From Carya illinoinensis (Eukaryota; Streptophyta; Magnoliopsida; Fagales; Juglandaceae): a stretch of DNA of 64,000 nucleotides. Position 1 is the first letter of the stretch. Each line of letters starts with the position of its first letter. The stretch is taken from NCBI RefSeq assembly GCF_018687715.1, contig NC_056765.1, positions 15,916,001-15,980,000 of the forward strand, in the 5' to 3' direction. The notes beneath the pieces are model-generated. The model did no database searches and was not told the DNA's origin. It saw only the letters and a program-made list of their open reading frames with translations. Shown here in pieces: positions 11,146-22,385 of the stretch. The translations under genes were made by a program, and so were the position numbers.

Positions 11146-12360
11146 ATGGCTGCACCTGCATCACGCACTCTTAAGGATTATTTGCAACCCACTCGCACCA
11201 CTACACCTTCATGCATTGTTTTACCTAAAAATGCATCTAATTTCTCTATTAAGCATAGCATGATGTCAGTGATACCAGCACCTGACAGATTTTGAGTTGG
11301 CTTGCACTACTTTTATCACTAGGGCTGTTACTGATGAATTCATTAGACTTCGTTTATTTCCTTTCTCTTTAAAGAATAAAGCGAAGATTTGGTTTAATTC
11401 TTTGAGGCCTAATTCTATTTCTAGTTGGTCTGATATGCAACGTGAATTCTTACAAAAGTTTTTTCCTTTTCAGAGAACTCAGTTTTTGCAAGAGCAAATC
11501 AGCCAGATCAATCAGAGACCTGATGAGACCTTTTAGGCCAGTTGGGAAAAATTTAAGGATTTGATGAACATCTGTCCACATCATGGTTTTAAATCTTAGA
11601 GGTTGGTGAGCTATTTTTATATTGGTCTCACTTCAGAATGCAAGTAATTTGTTCAGACAATGTGCAATGGGGAGTTCTTCAGCAAGGAACCTGATGAAGC
11701 ACTATCATTTTTTGACTACCTTGCTGAGAGCGCACAATAGTGGAACAGTCGTACTGATCGAGTTCCATTAGCAGCATAACCACTAAGGGCTATTTCTGGA
11801 GGGGGTAGATATGAGTTTAAAGAAGACACTGATGTTCAAGCTTGAATAGCTGCATTGACTAAAAGACTAGAGGTCATGGAAATGGAAAAAGTGAAGGCTG
11901 TGAAAGTAGTAGAGGCATGTTCTATATGTGCTGATTCAAACCATAAGACCCAAGACTGCCCGATTATGCCAGTATTTCAAGAAGGTGGGTCTGAACAGAT
12001 GCAATCAGCTAACTGGGTTAATAGAGCACAGAATCAGCCTTTATCCAACACATATAATCCGGGGTGGAGGAATCACCCAAATTTCTCATGGAGAAATGAT
12101 AAGCCTGGTCGGTCCCCACCACCTCAGCAGCAGCCATTTAATTAGGGTGCTCCTCAGCACCAGTATCCGCCATATCAGAATCCTCAGAGCTATCCTTATG
12201 TAGCTCCTCCTAGATTTCAGTCTCATGTAGCTGCACAGAGTTCTCAACCTTCATCATCTGCAAAGAAGATTCTAGATGACAGTATGGCTCAGATGGCCAA
12301 TACACTTCAGCAATTCATGCAGATTCAGGCCACCACAAATAATCAGAACACTTAGGCCAT
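11146..12360 (+). pseudogene. Athila/Tat-like gag pseudogene
   Basis: Begins at an ATG giving MAAPASRTLKDYL-like residues. The retrotransposon gag domain follows (FSLKNKAKIWFNSL, then SSWSDMQREFLQKFFP, about 11340-11536). Near 11915-11965 lies a zinc knuckle C-x2-C-x4-H-x4-C (CSICADSNHKTQDC). The remainder is Gln/Pro-rich linker. Gag packages element RNA into virus-like particles. At least eight in-frame stops interrupt it, mostly TAG at places where CAG or TGG is expected, plus one frameshift near 11290. It cannot make a full protein. Confidence 0.82.
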
Positions 12361-12367
12361 AAATGAG

Positions 12368-13578
12368 TTGCGAGGCACTATGAATAAGATGAGCACAACC
12401 TTGAGCACCCTAGAGAAAGGGAAATTTTCAACACAGCCTCAGCCTAATCCTCAAGTATACAAGCAGCAACAACAGCAAGTGCATAATGTCTCAGGGGATG
12501 TTATTGAGACAGCAAAGGCAGTTCTTACTTTGAGAAGTGGGAAGGAAGTTCCCCAACCAGAGATGCCTATAGACACACAGGCAGTTGGTCCTACACCTGA
12601 AGATGTAACAGAGACTGATGAAGTTGAGAAAGAATCAGGGGTAGTGAGACCAGAGCTGAAGAAGCATGTAAGTGTAGATGTTGAGACTAGTAAGGGATAC
12701 CAACCTGTGGTTCTCTATCCTCAGAGATTAGCTGGCCAAAAGAACAAGTATCAGACAGAGATTCAAGAGATTTTCAAGCAAGTGAAGATCAATATTCCAC
12801 TCTTGGATGCCATACAACAAGTGCCTTCATATGCAAAAGTTTTGAAGGACTTGTGCACAGTGAAGAGGAAGCTGAATATGAAGAAGAAAGCTTTCCTAAC
12901 AGAGCAAGTTAGTGCATTGATATTGAGCGAGACTCCTCAAAAGTTTGGAGATCCCGGCTCTCCCAACATTTCCATTATGATTGGAGAATCACGCATTGGG
13001 AGAGCTTTACTTGATTTGGGGAGTAGTGTGAACTTGCTACCGTTCTCAGTATATGAGCAGTTGGGATTGGGTGAGCTGAAAAAGACCTCCATCATGCTGA
13101 CAAATCAGTTAAGGTACCGAGGGGTATTGTAGAGGACGTGTTGGTCTAGCTGGACAAATTCTACTACCCAGTGGACTTTGTTGTTCTTGACATGCAGCAG
13201 CCAGTCTCCACTATTTACCAAGCTGCCGTCATTCTAGGAAGACCATTTCTAGCTACATCAAATGCATTGATCAATTCCAGAAGTGGAGTTTTGAAGCTTA
13301 CCTTTGGGAACATGGCAATTGAGTTGAACGTTTTCAACGCTTGCAAGATGCTAGCACATTTTGATGACACAAGTGATTTGAATGCTGTGGAGAGTTTGAC
13401 ACCAACAGATTTTATTTGCTCAACTTCTCTCTTATCTGATGATGATTATATTTTTCAAACACCTGAATTTTTACTTGATGAGAAAATTGATCATATCAAT
13501 GAAGATGACTTTGATTTTTTTGATTGTTTTGCAGATTCTTCGTTACCACTTGAAGTACAATTTGCGGGAGCAAGATGA
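12368..13578 (+). pseudogene. Athila/Tat-like gag C-terminus and aspartic protease
   Basis: The open part at 12368-13132 ends in a protease-like segment, with IGRALLDLGSSVNLLPFSVY carrying the active-site D-L-G-S/A motif. After a stop near 13130 and a frameshift, 13171-13578 continues with DFVVLDM and ILGRPFLATSNALI, the second half of the same fold. The protease matures the Gag-Pol polyprotein. The D-x-G core is intact but the reading frame is not. Confidence 0.82.
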
Positions 13579-13680
13579 AAACCCCAGTTTGAAGCTCTAC
13601 CACCACCAAACATGCTTAAATCATCAGAGGAAGAAGTTCCCCAGTTGAAACTGAAACCACTTCCTTAAGATTTAAAGTAT

Positions 13681-14112
13681 GTGTTCCTTAGTCCTGAAGA
13701 AGGCACTTTTCTGGTGGTGATTTCCTCAAAGCTAAATCAGAAGGATGAAGCCCAGTTGATTGAAGTATTAAGGAAGCGTCGAGGCGCAATTGGTTGGACA
13801 ATAGCTAACATCAAAGGCATTGATGCCGTTGTATGTACCCACAGAATCCATCTTGAAGACGATGCTAGACCAATTCGTGATGCTCAACGTAGGCTTAATC
13901 CTACCATGAAGGAAGTTGTGAAAGAGGAAGTGCTTAAGCTACTCACAGTAGGTATCATTTACCCTATCTCAGACAGTAAGTGGGTAAGTCCAACTCAAGT
14001 GGTACTGAAAAAATCTGGTTTGACTGTCATAAAAAATGATAAAAATGAGTTGATTCCAACTAAAATGGTTACTGGCTGGAGAATGTGCATTGACTATAGA
14101 AAAGTAAGATGA
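13681..14112 (+). pseudogene. Athila/Tat-like RT, N-terminal fragment
   Basis: Contains THRIHLEDDARPI, RRLNPTMKEVV, GIIYPISDSKWVSP and GWRMCIDYRK, the start of a Ty3/gypsy reverse transcriptase. The match ends exactly after the DYRK motif. The last three codons belong to the LTR alpha1 sequence that resumes there. The catalytic Y-x-D-D box, RNase H and integrase are absent. The frame is open over its whole length, but this is a truncated domain. Confidence 0.85.
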
Positions 14113-14293
14113 AAGTCTTAGTGTCTTAATCCTAAGGTGAATCACAGAGGTTCACTTTAAAGAATAAGACCTAGAAGTAGAACGTTGGATTTGGAAAAGG
14201 TGACCCACATGGGTCACAGAAAGAGGAAACGTGGTAAGGAAGACATAGAAGACAAAGGTAGTGACTGTAAATGGACCTCAACGATTTTAGCAT
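14104..14293 (+). mobile_element. LTR alpha1 right arm, proximal part
   Basis: AGTAAGATGAAAGTCTTAG matches the alpha2 sequence on its minus strand (GAGTAAGATGAAG and onward), showing that LTR alpha1 resumes after the truncated gypsy element. The match fades across the middle of this piece, then the hAT MITE begins. Confidence 0.6.
14286..14293. repeat. Left 8-bp TSD (TTTAGCAT) of the hAT MITE
   Basis: TTTAGCAT is repeated exactly at 14720-14727. Alpha2 has the single-copy site (GGTTTTAGCATAGTAAATAG on its minus strand, near 20992-21011), so the empty site is visible. Confidence 0.9.
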
Positions 14294-14719
14294 CAGTGTT
14301 TCTAATCTCGTACCATACCGGCCGGTGCTGCTGGAATATGCAGTACTGGCCACTGGTCTGGTACAGAAATTGTACCTATTTCGTACCGGTCCAAATACCG
14401 GCCGATATGTTAGCCTGTATCGGGCTATGTACTGGCTGGTATTTCGGCCTTTACTTTTTTTTTCATTTTTTAAAATTACAAGCTTATTTTTTGACCCTCA
14501 ATTCAAACCAGTCTATTTATAATTTATATATATATGTATTTATGCATAATTTATTCATATATAGATTATTATTTTGGAATATAATTAATATATATTTATA
14601 TATATAATTTATTCATATATTGACTATCCTGAAAAGGTACATGAAACGGTACCGGTACCGAAATATTTTGTTTCAATGCTTTGACCAGTACGGCATCTGA
14701 TACAGTATTCAAAACATTG
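14294..14719. mobile_element. 426-bp non-autonomous hAT element (MITE)
   Basis: Starts CAGTGTTTCTAATC and ends ATTCAAAACATTG. Read inward, the ends are imperfect inverted repeats (CAGTGTTTCTAAT against CAATGTTTTGAAT). The subterminal regions are rich in GTACCGG and GGCCGGT, and the core is AT-rich (TATATATTTATATA). An exact 8-bp TSD marks a hAT transposition. There is no coding capacity. Its right end resembles the terminus of the larger hAT at 46422, so it may be moved by that family's transposase. Confidence 0.88.
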
Positions 14720-14727
14720 TTTAGCAT

Positions 14728-16125
14728 ACTAAATAGCACGTAAGAATTCAAGGATGGATGGAGAATGTTCCAAGTGAAGCGTAGTTTTATTTCTAGCATA
14801 GTTTCTTATGCATTAGATAGAGAATGACGTTGAGGTTATGAATATGCATGTAGGTTGTTATCTGACACGCACATGAATAGACTACATGAAATGAGTATGA
14901 CATAGAGTCTAGGTAAGTATTACATTTATACTCTTCTAGAGTTTTCTAAACATATAAATGAACATGAAATGTTTTTCCTTTATGTTGCTTTACGAAATGA
15001 CACAAAACGCTTTTTACAAAAGAATGCTAAGTATAAGTTTTCAAGCATAAGTATGTAACGACCCTTCTTGGTAGTCCCTTTTTACACACCCAAAGTATGT
15101 AAGTATATGCATGTAAATGGATTTTATACGTATTAAGTACTAGATTTATTTTCACAAAATGAAATATGAGGCTTAGTCCTTATGCTTTAAACGACGTGAA
15201 GAAAGTTTTTTAAATGTCCCTATGAACTGATGCTTTAAAGGATGCATGAACTGATGTTTTAAGGGATGCCATGAAAGATGATGTTTAAGCTCATGCTTTT
15301 TATGAATGAACGGACTGAAGGATGGAAAGAATTGGAAAAAAATGAAATGAAGGAAATGACTGAATGTTTTAATGTATGAAAATATGTTACGGCCATATGA
15401 ATGAACGAATAAAGGTACCAAAGGACTTGACTAGGCAAATTACAATAATGGATAAGTAGTACTAGTAGTGGACCTAGTGCTGCACCCTAATAGAATAGAT
15501 TCCTAATTCGTGGCCACAGGCAGAATCAGGTCCAAAAGACAGTTAACCCTCACACACAAGGCATAACAGTGTACAACAGCCAATGAAAGCGACAAGAAAG
15601 AATGTATGCATGTACATTAAGACTCTTTAAAAAATGAGGGTAGCAAGGCATGGGAAACTGTTTTACAAGAAGAAAACCTTTTTAAATAAAAACCCCACCT
15701 CGCAATGTTTTAAAATGAAATGATTGTCTATGTATGGTATGTATGGAATGATGAATGCATGATTAAAAACCTATGTTGTTATATTTTAACTGTATGAAGT
15801 AATGCTTACGAGTCATTGACTCATTTTAGTTTTTATGTATGCCCTCCGTGTCCCCCAAGGACAAGATGACTATGACTCGTCAAGACGGACACAGCCCAAG
15901 GGAAGAGCACGAAAGCCTAGGCACAACGTTTTGTACGAGAGACTTTAATTATTAAATTTAGTATTTTCTATTGTAACCCATTAAATTAAGGAATATGTTT
16001 TATTTATAAATGGAGTCTTTGGTATCTTGGCATGGAAGGAAAAGAAATTTCAAAATGAATGGTAATTCCCGTCACTTTTCATAAAATCATTTTATAAAGG
16101 ACCCATCACAAGGATGGGCGTTACA
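14728..16125 (+). mobile_element. LTR alpha1 right arm, distal part
   Basis: Matches 19952 to about 20990 in reverse. Shared landmarks are GGATGGATGGAGA, the TACACACCCAAAGTATGTAAG region, GCATGAACTGATG and the GACGGGAATTACC-like end. No genes; open frames are short and have no resemblance to families. Ends GGGCGTTACA. Confidence 0.85.
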
Positions 16126-16130
16126 TAGCC
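16126..16130. repeat. Right TSD (TAGCC) of LTR alpha1
   Basis: Identical to 7301-7305 and directly adjoining the CA end of alpha1. Confidence 0.9.
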
Positions 16131-17057
16131 TTCTCCAACTCCTTTCTCACATTGCCAAAACTTTTCTGGTTCCAAACAGTTAATTTCTCACTACAGGTTT
16201 GGATCTTCCTCATTATAGTATTCATTTCATATGGGCTTGATATCCCCTTCCATGCCTTTTCAGTTACTGTCTAACACTCTTTAGACTCCACCCACATTGC
16301 TTCAAAACTAAATAGTCTTTGACCTTTCCTATAATATTGCTCTACATATAAGTTAAGAATAATTGGTACATGGTCAGAATAGTAGTCAATCCATGCCTCA
16401 CTTTTGCATGAACATAATGACTGCACCAAGTAGCATTTTCCAGGAACCTATCAAGCCTCTCACTAATACACTACCATGCCCCTCTTCTGTTACACCATGT
16501 AAACTAATTGCTACTACAACCAATGTCTTCAAGAGAACAATCATCAAGAACAGCCTTAAAATCCCCCATTTGCCTTTCTGTTCTCTGAGCTCCTCCTCGT
16601 TTCTCAACATTACTCAAAATTTCATTAAAATCCCCAAACAAAAGCCAAGAATTATTTGGAGGAACCAACAAAGATCTTAACAAACTCCACATTCATGTCT
16701 TCTAGCTGTTTCAGGTTGACCATAAACCCTAATAAGATACCAAGCTTCTACATTGATACCTTCTTCTTCTAGAATGGCATGTAAATGTGATCCTGAATAA
16801 CTCAAGACAAAAATCTTAACATAATTCTTCCAAAACAATGCAAGGCCTCCACTTCTCCCATCACTACTCACAGCCAAGCATCCACCAAAATTCATTCGAT
16901 ACTTCATTCTTTTCATTACACTTGCTTGCAGTCTTGTTTCTTGCATAAACAAAATAGTAGGATCTTCCCTTCTGAACAAGTTACAAAGGACTTGAATTCC
17001 ACATGGGTTCCCAAGCCCATAGGAATTCCAACTAACCAGAATCATTGATCCGGGCAA
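16131..17057 (-). pseudogene. LINE A endonuclease pseudogene
   Basis: N-terminal part of LINE ORF2 on the minus strand. 16677-17057 begins MILVSWNSYGLGNP (family form WNxRGLGNP) and has FMQETRL carrying the catalytic Glu. 16504-16692 has LLFGDFNEIL with the catalytic G-D-F-N motif. The apurinic-type endonuclease nicks target DNA to prime reverse transcription. The arginine of the first motif is replaced by Tyr, and frames are broken between blocks. 16131-16500 encodes the linker that leads toward RT and is interrupted by alpha1 at 16130. Confidence 0.85.
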
Positions 17058-17640
17058 GGCTGTTGAACAACCTCTGTTGATCCCAAAAAGTGTAGCTCAC
17101 ATTCACCCTCATCACCAACCTACTTGTCACATAGACAAGATGTAATTTTTTGTTTTTACTTCCATCACGTTTTAGCCTAGTTATTAGTCTCATCTCTACT
17201 ACTCTTCTCTAGCTGTCGTTTCCTTCCTACATTGTCAAGACAAACTTTAACAGAACTACCTGAACTTTTTGCTCTTATCTTCCAGGATCTAGTACTTGGT
17301 CTCGGCTTCAGGGTTTGGGCTAATTGAGGGGAGTCAAGCCTACCTAGCTAGGCTTGACCCATTATAACAAGCCCAACATGTATGTGCTCCTCTCCACTTG
17401 GACTAAGGTTGACTTGTAATCTATATGTTACCTCCTCCAGATTTGCACTTAGTGCTTGTTTGCGTCCCTTATCATTCCCACCCACCCTATTGCCCTCATC
17501 CCGTAATGTATGCCTGTTCTTCAATCCCCTTATTTGTGCATTTATCTCAGCCCTATCCAATTCCATAACTTCCTTTTCTGTTCCATAACCGTATCGAAAG
17601 CCTTGCCTAAACCCCCCCCAGTACTTTGCCTTCGATTAGT
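17058..17640 (-). pseudogene. LINE A ORF1 C-terminal remnant or inter-ORF region
   Basis: Lies directly 5' of the endonuclease on the minus strand. Short hydrophilic frames (for example 17348-17566) are Asn/Arg/Glu-rich, as in the tail of LINE ORF1, but no DUF4283 domain or zinc knuckle remains. The element seems to be 5'-truncated at about 17640. Assignment rests on position. Confidence 0.5.
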
Positions 17641-17810
17641 TACCCCAATTTTTTTTTTTTACATTTAGTTATTAGGATAGTATTCAATAATGAAAAATTC
17701 TATACCTATAATCAATATACAATTTAGTTTATCATATATTATTTTCATTTATTAAAATTAAACTAGACTGCGCTCCTCTAACTTACAATTGGCAATAGAT
17801 TCTCCTTTAA
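17641..17810. other. Spacer between head-to-head LINEs A and B
   Basis: About 170 bp of AT-rich DNA with a T-run at 17651-17662. Neither LINE has recognisable sequence here, and no target-site duplication could be assigned. Confidence 0.5.
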
Positions 17811-17869
17811 CCGTTTTCTCTCCCATTGTCTTCTTGAAGGCGAAAAGTGTGAATAATAGTCTAGGTGGA

Positions 17870-19162
17870 AGTAGGTCAATTTTTGCTCACCCTGGTGAGG
17901 AAGCTATGGGAGCATCTATTTACTCGGTGAATAGAAAGTGTTTCAATGGAGGTGCTGGAATTGAATAAGGATGAGAGTGAGCCTATCAAAATTCCCATGA
18001 GTGATAATGTGGAACTGAAGATAATAGGGGAGAGGAGTTTGCTGGGAAACATTTTTACTAAATGGAAGATTAGGGGGGAAGTCATCAGAGCTACCATGGA
18101 AAAGATTTGGAAGGTGAGTAAGCCTCTGGCCTTTCGTGACCTTGGCTCAAATTGTTTTGTTATTTCTTCTCGGAATCAGAGGGATAAGGAAAGGGTTCTG
18201 AGGGGGAGTCTATGGTTATTTGATAACTATTTGTTTGCTTTAATGTCGTATGTTGGGAAGGCCCAAATTCAGTTGGTGGAGTTTTTCGGATAGCGATTAT
18301 GGATCAATATGCTCAATTTACCTCTAGATTGTATGAATAAGGGAATGGGAGTGAGATTGGGGGTATCCATATGGAGAATAATTGAGGTTGAAGTGCAGGA
18401 GGGGGATGTTGCATGGGGGAAATCTCTAAGGGTTTATATTGAGTTAGACATTAGGAAACAGCTAGCAAGAGAGAGGACAGTGAATGTGCAAGGAGAGAAA
18501 ATGTAGATTCCCTTCTAGTGTGAGAAGTTGCCGAGAATATGTTTGACTTTTGGGTGTATTGTGCATGGGGATAAGGGGTGTCTGTAGGATAAAGGCAGAT
18601 CAGATCAGTTTGGCCTCTGGTTGTTAGCAAAACAGATAGGTAGGTGAACTTAAAAATTAGGGGATGAGGTGGAGGAAGAAGAGGAGGATGATTCTATCCC
18701 TGAAAATAAGTGGGATAGTGAGGGGTCTCAAGATGCTGGTCTTGATTATATATAGAGTGAATTTGAGAGGAAAAAATTGAGAGTAGAGGATAGGGTCATA
18801 GGTTTGGTAGGGAGGAGGAGGAGGGGGGTGAAGGGGGGTTGGATCTACAAGGATCTATTGATTTGCTAGTGAAAACTGATCAAAAAATTAGTATTGTGGG
18901 TATGGATGAGGTTTCTTTAATGGAGCAGGAAATTAAGGGGATTGAGGAAGGTTTGGTAGGAAGAGGGAAAGGGAAATGGGGGAGTTGGAAAAGAAAAGCT
19001 AGAGGAAAGGGTAATAGTGGTAACTATAGTTCTGTTATACAAAAAAGAATGAGTGAAGGTTGGGATGGAAGTAGGAGTGAGCTGGGAAACAAAAAAAAGA
19101 GGCAGAACGGGGATAACATGGAATTGTTTGAAATTGAGATTTTACAAGAGGCTACGGGATAG
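17870..19162 (+). pseudogene. LINE B ORF1 (DUF4283) pseudogene
   Basis: 17946-18293 carries a DUF4283 domain, an RNA-binding module of plant LINE ORF1: SLLGNIFTKWKIRGEVI, then KIWKVSKPLAFRDLGSNCFV and RVLRGSLWLFDN. After a frameshift, 18309-18506 continues with LPLDCMNKGMGVRLG and LRVYIELDIRKQL. The zinc-knuckle region near 18520-18580 is degraded. 18839-19162 is a Gly/Lys/Arg-rich basic tail. ORF1 protein coats LINE RNA. Several stops and frameshifts break it. Confidence 0.82.
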
Positions 19163-19199
19163 CCGTGCCAATCTTTATGATTTGCCTAAGTTGGAACTG

Positions 19200-19951
19200 C
19201 TGAAAGGTAAAGGATAATAAGCTCAGTATGGTGTTTCTCATGAAAGTAATGATTAAGGCAGTGGAAGCTTTAAAAATGAGGTTGGATATAGAGGGATGTC
19301 TTGTAGTGGAACCAATGGGGATAAGGGGTGGGTCAGCATTGTTTTGGGGAAGTGGTCTAAACCTAGAATTTTACATTACTCTCAATTGCATATAAGTAGC
19401 ATTATCAAAGGGAGGGTGGCAACAAAGAGTGGTATTTTACTGGGTTTTATGGACATCCTGATTCCTCTATGAGGAAGATGTCTTGTGAGTTATTAGCTGC
19501 TCCAGGACCTAAGAATAGTGAGGCTTGGTGTGTAGCTAGGGATTTTAACGAAATATTGCTTCAAAGTGAGAAATTTTTTTTTTTGGGGGGGGGGGGGGTG
19601 TGCAACCAAAGAGATGAAAAGGGGATGGGACAATTTCGAGACGTACTGGAAGATAAAAAGCTCACAAAGTTAGGATATGTGGGATGTCCTTTTACTTGGA
19701 GTAACAAGCATTTGGACCACACTTTCACCAATGAAAGATTGGATAGATTTGTAGCCAATCAAGCATGGAGAGATTTGTTTAAAAGGGTGAGAGTGGAGGG
19801 TTTACTAGCCCAAAGCTCTAACCATAGACCTATCATGCTCACTATTATGGTACCATCTCATGTTTCTAGTAAAAGAGGAAGAAGATTCAGCTTTGAAGCA
19901 ACTTGGGTGAAAGATGAGGAATGTGAGGAGGTGGTGAGTAAGGGATGGAAA
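19200..19951 (+). pseudogene. LINE B endonuclease pseudogene
   Basis: The long open part at 19469-19951 has ARDFNEIL (family GDFNEIL, Gly replaced by Arg), GQFRDVLEDKKLTKLGY, GCPFTWSN, RLDRFVANQAW and SSNHRPIML (family S-D-H-x-P, catalytic Asp replaced by Asn). About 19260-19380 keeps a GGSALFWG motif in other frames. A T11-G14 homopolymer (19574-19598) lies in the middle of the domain. LTR alpha2 interrupts the gene at 19952. Both substitutions would abolish nicking activity. Confidence 0.83.
19574..19598. repeat. T11 then G14 homopolymer run within LINE B endonuclease
   Basis: Eleven T followed by fourteen G, in a position where related LINEs encode a short Glu-Lys-Gly-Gly stretch. It adds several codons (Phe and Gly) without breaking the frame. 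It could be slippage expansion or a sequencing or assembly artefact. Confidence 0.8.
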
Positions 19952-22346
19952 TGTAATGGTCATCCTTGTCGTGGGTCCTTTAAAAAATGATTTTATGAAA
20001 AAAGACGGGAATTACGATTCATTTTCATATTTCTTTTCCTTCCATGTCAGGAAGCAAAAGACTCTATGTTTATAAATAAAACATATTTCTTAATTTAAAA
20101 GGTTATATCGGAAAATATTAATTTTTAAATTTAAAATCTCTCATACAAAACATTGTGCCTAGGCTTTCATGCTCTCCCCCTTAGGCCATGCTCATCTTGT
20201 CCTTGGGAGGGCACACATAAAAGCTAAAATGAGTCAATGACTCGTAAGCATTACTTCATACAATCAAAATATAATAACATAAGTTTTTAGTCATGCATTC
20301 ATCACTCCATACATATCATACATAAACATTCATTTCATTTTAAAATGTTGTAACGGGTGTTTTTCTTTAAAAGGGATTTTCTTCTCATAAACAGTTTCCC
20401 GCGCCTCGCTGCCTTCATTTCTTAAAGAGTCTTATCATGCATACATCTTTTCTTAATATGCATACATCTTTCTTACCACTTTAATTGGCTGTTGGACATT
20501 GTTACGCCCCGTCTGTGAGGGTTAGTAGTCTTTTGGACCTGATTCCACCCATGGCCATGGGTTAGGAATCCATTCTATTAGGGTGCAGCACTGCATGCAC
20601 TACCAGTACTACTTACACAGCATGGGCTTAAACATCATCTTTTAAGGCCTCATTTAAAACATCAGTTCATGCATCCTTTATAGCATCATCTTTCATAGGG
20701 GTATTTCAAAACACTTTATTCACATTGTTTAAAGCAGAAGACATAAGAATTGACATTTCTTTTCATTTCTTTTTGTGAAAATACATCTAGTACTTACTAA
20801 GTATAGCATCCATTCGCATGCATACACTTACATACTTGGGGTGTGTAAAAAGGGACTACTAAGGAGGACCTTCACTAGAAATAGAATTACGCTTACATCA
20901 TTCTCTATCTAATGCATAAGCAACTATACTAGAAATAGAATTACGCTTCACTTGGAACACTCTCCATCCATCCCTGGGTTCCCATGCCCTATTTACTATG
21001 CTAAAACCTTCAAGTTCCCATGGCTAGGCTTAAGATGTTAAAAACTTCATCTTACTCTCCTATTAACCACATTCCGATGCATAACTCAAACCAATTAAAT
21101 TACTACCTTCATGCTTCCTAGCCCATACTAAATCCTCATTCCCAACCATACATGCCATATGACCTTAAGCCAACACTGAGGCTTAAACATCATGCAACCA
21201 TGCTTTGGACAGATTACCTATTATATATGGTAAATCCGTCTAGTACACGTGTCCCACAAAATGTACATGTACCTTACCCTTTTGTCACATAAGATCAACT
21301 TATAGTCCAATTAACGCCTACTTATATAAACAAGCTCCATACTCCGATATCAACTTTTATTCAAACTCATTCAATAGGACCTTCCTACTTCCTGGCCCTT
21401 TTATAAGTTCATCCCAACACTTGACATGACAGGGCTCCATTTACCACTATTTCTCCATCATGTCACGTAGCTCGAGACAAATCTCAACTTATATCATGAC
21501 ACCCATCATGCTTCCGCTGCACTGCTCTTACACTATCCCATCACTTCACACATACTCTAAGCCATAAGTCAACTACAAGGTGACACCTGTCCCCTCTGAC
21601 TACATGCCACATCACAGCTATTTTGGGACACCGTTACACAATTCTCGATGCTACACAACATCCTCTACACTCCTGAACTTCACAACCATCAATTGCTTTG
21701 CAACACACCATATGGTGCGTCACTACACTACCTGGAGTACGCACCATGGTACTCCCTTTGCTACATCATGTACTACCATGGCGCACGTCACACGGTGTGT
21801 CACTACACAACATGAAGCACACACTATGTGTACTTCCTTTACACTACACCACACCACAACTATGGCACACCCATACTTCACAACACAGTCCACAACACTG
21901 CGCAACACACTACACAATTACGCCCAACACTTCACTACACAACTATGCAGTGAACGCCACAATACTAACATCACAGTCAATAACTTATCAACTAACATTT
22001 AATATAAATAACGATGGATAAATAGTTATACCATCGACGGGATAACCCGTTCGTTGCTCACTACCCATCACGGTCAAAGGCTTCAGAAGAGTTGTATGTG
22101 GTGATTAAACTGCATATAATGGTTGTTTAGGCTACTAGAGATCGCTACAGGTCTGAATCTGAGCGAGAAAAGGTTTGGTCATGGTCCTAGAGGGGTGGCG
22201 TCATGGTGGTACCGAGGTGGCACGCAGTGGAGGCACGGTGGTTTGTGGAGAGGTTTTGGGCCATGCTCGATGACCTAGCTGGCCACGCACGGCACAAGGA
22301 GGAGGTCTTTGAGAATCGGGTGAAAGGGCAAGAGGTCTTCCATCGG

Positions 22347-22385
<39 letters not shown>

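Larger units (their letters stand above)
9609..14103 (+). mobile_element. Athila/Tat-like Ty3/gypsy element, 3'-truncated
   Basis: Inserted in LTR alpha1. It has a 5' LTR, a tRNA-Asp-type primer-binding site, gag, protease and the first part of RT. It then stops abruptly at about 14103, where sequence matching alpha2 resumes. The rest of RT, RNase H, integrase and the 3' LTR are missing. RT motifs such as WVSPTQVV and KNDKNELIPT are typical of the Athila/Tat group. The 5' boundary lies between 9609 (TGATTGAGC) and 9778 (TGGTTTATGG); I prefer 9609 because LTR length then agrees with the related LTR at 61042-62363. Confidence 0.82.
7306..16125 (+). mobile_element. LTR alpha1 (solo-LTR-like) with nested insertions
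   Basis: Starts TGCAACAACCTGCTCC and ends GGATGGGCGTTACA, with an exact 5-bp TSD. It matches alpha2 (19952-22731, opposite strand) in two arms: 7306 to about 9600, and about 14104-16125. Alpha2 shows the uninterrupted form is about 2.8 kb, so everything between the arms here is later insertion. The termini (TGTAAC...GTTACA) and the lack of any coding domain of its own suggest a solo LTR from a large Ty3/gypsy element. A short non-autonomous element cannot be excluded. Confidence 0.85.
4037..17640 (-). mobile_element. LINE A, L1-type, split by LTR alpha1
   Basis: A minus-strand LINE whose 3' half lies at 4037-7305 and whose 5' half lies at 16126-17640. The two halves belong together: the sequence TAGCC flanks the intervening element exactly on both sides, and the linker between endonuclease and RT continues in register from one half to the other. 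Without the insertion it is about 4.8 kb. Order on the minus strand: end of ORF1 or linker, endonuclease, RT, zf-RVT, RNase H, then a (TAA)n tail. It is 5'-truncated in or near ORF1 and carries many stops and frameshifts. Confidence 0.88.

Noticed and set aside
21580..22021. 140-residue His/Thr-rich frame
   Set aside because: Low-complexity part of LTR alpha2; the same region in alpha1 is not kept as that frame.
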